Source: an uncultured Phascolarctobacterium sp.
GTDB taxonomy: Bacteria; Bacillota; Negativicutes; Acidaminococcales; Acidaminococcaceae
Direction: 5' to 3'
DNA length: 6,549 bases
Assembly (NCBI GenBank): GCA_900553055.1
Contig: USBV01000090.1
Coordinates: 1 to 6,549 of the forward strand
Part shown: piece after piece, positions 5,096 through 6,549 of the stretch
How positions within the stretch are numbered: position 1 is the first letter of the stretch
Layout of the letters: every line of letters begins with the position of its first letter
Notes under the pieces: generated by a model
What the model saw: only the letters and a program-made list of their open reading frames with translations
Told to the model about the DNA's origin: nothing
The model's database searches: none
Program-made: the position numbers and the translations under genes

Positions 5096-6549
5096 TTATT
5101 CAAACTCTATGGTTGCGGGGGGCTTAGTGGTGTAGTCAAAGAGCACGCGGTTGATGTGCTTAACCTCATTCACGATGCGGTTGGCAGCAGCTGTAATGGT
5201 TGCCGGGGGCAGCATGGTAACCTCGGCAGTCATGAAGTCAGTGGTGGTTACTGCGCGCAAAGCGATAGCATAATCATAGGTACGACCATCGCCCATAACG
5301 CCTACACTGCGCATATTGGTGAGCGCTGCAAAGTATTGGCTCGGACGCTCACTAGCAGGCAGCTTGTCCACTTCCTCGCGATAGATTGCGTCCGCATCCT
5401 GCACGATGGCAACCTTCTCAGGAGTTACATCGCCAATAATGCGAATAGCAAGACCAGGGCCAGGGAAGGGCTGGCGTGCTACCAAATGCTCGGGCAAGCC
5501 CAGCTCACGACCGGATTGGCGTACCTCGTCCTTGAACAAATCACGAAGGGGCTCCACGATTTCCTTGAAATCTACGAAATCAGGCAGACCGCCTACATTA
5601 TGATGGCTCTTGATAACCGTACCTGTGATAGACAGCGACTCGATCACATCCGGATAAATCGTACCTTGCCCCAGCCACTTGATATCTTTCAGCTTATGCG
5701 CCTCCTCATCGAAGACATCGATAAATCCTTTGCCGATGATCTTACGTTTCTTCTCCGGTTCCGTAACGCCCGCTAGTTCTTTATAGAACTTATCTTTTGC
5801 GTTTACGCCAATCACGTTCAATCCTAAATGCTCATAATCCCTCATTACGTTCTCGAACTCATTCTTGCGCAGCAAACCATGATCCACGAAAATGCAAGTC
5901 AAGTTCTTACCGATCGCCTTATTCAGCAATACGGCCGTAACAGATGAATCCACACCGCCGGAAAGAGCCAAGATCACCTTGTCATCTCCCAATTGCTCCT
6001 TCAACTCAGCTACGGTAGATTCGATAAAGGAAGCCGATGTCCAATCCTTGGCGCATCCGCAAATATTCAAGAAGTTATCCAGCAACTTCGTACCGTCTGT
6101 CGAATGGAATACTTCCGGATGAAACTGAACGCCCCACGTTTGCTCACCTTCCACATGGTAAGCGGCAGCCCTCACGTCGTCCGTGCTGGCGATCACCTTG
6201 AATTTATCCGGCAATACGGTAATCGTATCTCCATGAGACATCCATATCTGCGAACCCACATGGATCCCTTTCAGTAATTCATCCTCACCATCAATGTGCG
6301 ACAAATTAGCACGTCCATACTCACGTGAATTAGCCGGTTCAACATTACCTCCGGATGTATAAGCTAGAAACTGCGCTCCATAACAAATACCTAAGACAGG
6401 ATATTTTCCCCGTATCTCGGTCAAGTCCGCCTTAAAGGCATTCTCATCGTATACGGAATAAGGACTTCCGGAAAGGATCACACCTTTCACGTCGGTAGCG
6501 TCATGCGGGAATTTGTTATAAGGAACGATCTCACAATACATATTCAACT
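5096..6549 (-). CDS. guaA: GMP synthase (glutamine-hydrolysing), 5' end outside the window, apparent mosaic
   Basis: GuaA converts XMP to GMP with ATP and glutamine, the last step of guanine nucleotide synthesis. About 484 codons are present; usual length is about 510, so roughly 25 N-terminal residues lie beyond the right edge (the frame stays open to 6549, and the TTG at 6547 reads as Leu of 'ELNMYCEIV'). Numbering from that TTG: class I glutamine amidotransferase with nucleophile C55 in GICYGAQ, H143 and E145 in QFHPEV; ATP-pyrophosphatase P-loop LSGGVDSS (195-202); the IKSHHNVGG and [13 protein letters not shown] segments (312-320, 358-370); and a C-terminal dimerisation domain ending KPPATIEFE. 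All catalytic motifs are intact. Residues up to about 310 read as Bacteroidetes-type and those after about 322 as Clostridia/Negativicutes-type, with a matching shift in glycine codons, so the gene is either recombinant or an assembly chimera. A terminator follows the TAA at 5096. Confidence 0.93.
   Translation of the reverse strand, partial: LNMYCEIVPYNKFPHDATDVKGVILSGSPYSVYDENAFKADLTEIRGKYPVLGICYGAQFLAYTSGGNVEPANSREYGRANLSHIDGEDELLKGIHVGSQIWMSHGDTITVLPDKFKVIASTDDVRAAAYHVEGEQTWGVQFHPEVFHSTDGTKLLDNFLNICGCAKDWTSASFIESTVAELKEQLGDDKVILALSGGVDSSVTAVLLNKAIGKNLTCIFVDHGLLRKNEFENVMRDYEHLGLNVIGVNAKDKFYKELAGVTEPEKKRKIIGKGFIDVFDEEAHKLKDIKWLGQGTIYPDVIESLSITGTVIKSHHNVGGLPDFVDFKEIVEPLRDLFKDEVRQSGRELGLPEHLVARQPFPGPGLAIRIIGDVTPEKVAIVQDADAIYREEVDKLPASERPSQYFAALTNMRSVGVMGDGRTYDYAIALRAVTTTDFMTAEVTMLPPATITAAANRIVNEVKHINRVLFDYTTKPPATIEFE

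Noticed and set aside
5089..5098. ATAAGCTTAT palindrome at the guaA stop codon
   Set aside because: It is short and AT-rich, as expected by chance, and a terminator hairpin next to it explains the region.
5156..5776. Plus-strand reading frame opposite guaA
   Set aside because: It is antisense to conserved GuaA sequence with no recognisable protein features.
6545..6547. TTG as the start of guaA
   Set aside because: The frame continues to the window edge and the TTG aligns with the internal Leu of the conserved 'RELNxYCEIV' stretch; the real start is outside.

Overview
The window looks like chromosomal DNA of a diderm Firmicute of the class Negativicutes, most likely a gut member (a Phascolarctobacterium- or Selenomonas-like lineage is a guess). 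The main evidence is a complete OmpM-type porin (2888-4108, minus) carrying an N-terminal S-layer homology domain, a hallmark of that class. A lipoprotein solute-binding protein and AT-rich sigma-A-type promoters fit the same picture.

Layout. At the left edge the C-terminal part of an AstE/AspA-family deacylase runs rightward (1-358) and converges on a leftward solute-binding lipoprotein gene (566-1645). Hairpin terminators lie between them. All other genes are on the minus strand. Reading in the direction of transcription (right to left) they are: GMP synthase guaA (6549-5096, 5' end outside the window), a GNAT acetyltransferase (4840-4343), the SLH porin (4108-2888), a RelB/DinJ-RelE/ParE-type toxin-antitoxin pair (2560-1935, overlapping by ATGA), and the solute-binding protein (1645-566). 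Hairpins that look like intrinsic terminators follow each unit, and recognisable promoters precede four of them. These are therefore mostly independent one-gene units plus one two-gene operon, with no shared pathway apparent.

The most notable point is guaA. Its upstream portion (about 5620-6549) reads like a Bacteroidetes-type GMP synthase, close to what I recall for Parabacteroides/Bacteroides. Its C-terminal portion (5096 to about 5582) reads like the Clostridia/Negativicutes type. The switch falls in the near-invariant [11 protein letters not shown] segment, and glycine codon choice changes with it. This is either a real mosaic gene or an assembly chimera, and the second possibility would make the right 0.9 kb foreign to this organism. 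I see no clearly new multi-gene system. The remaining unexplained items are small: an isolated strong hairpin upstream of the acetyltransferase promoter, a structured and repeated leader on the porin mRNA, an inverted repeat over the toxin-antitoxin promoter, and an inverted repeat at the end of the binding-protein gene.
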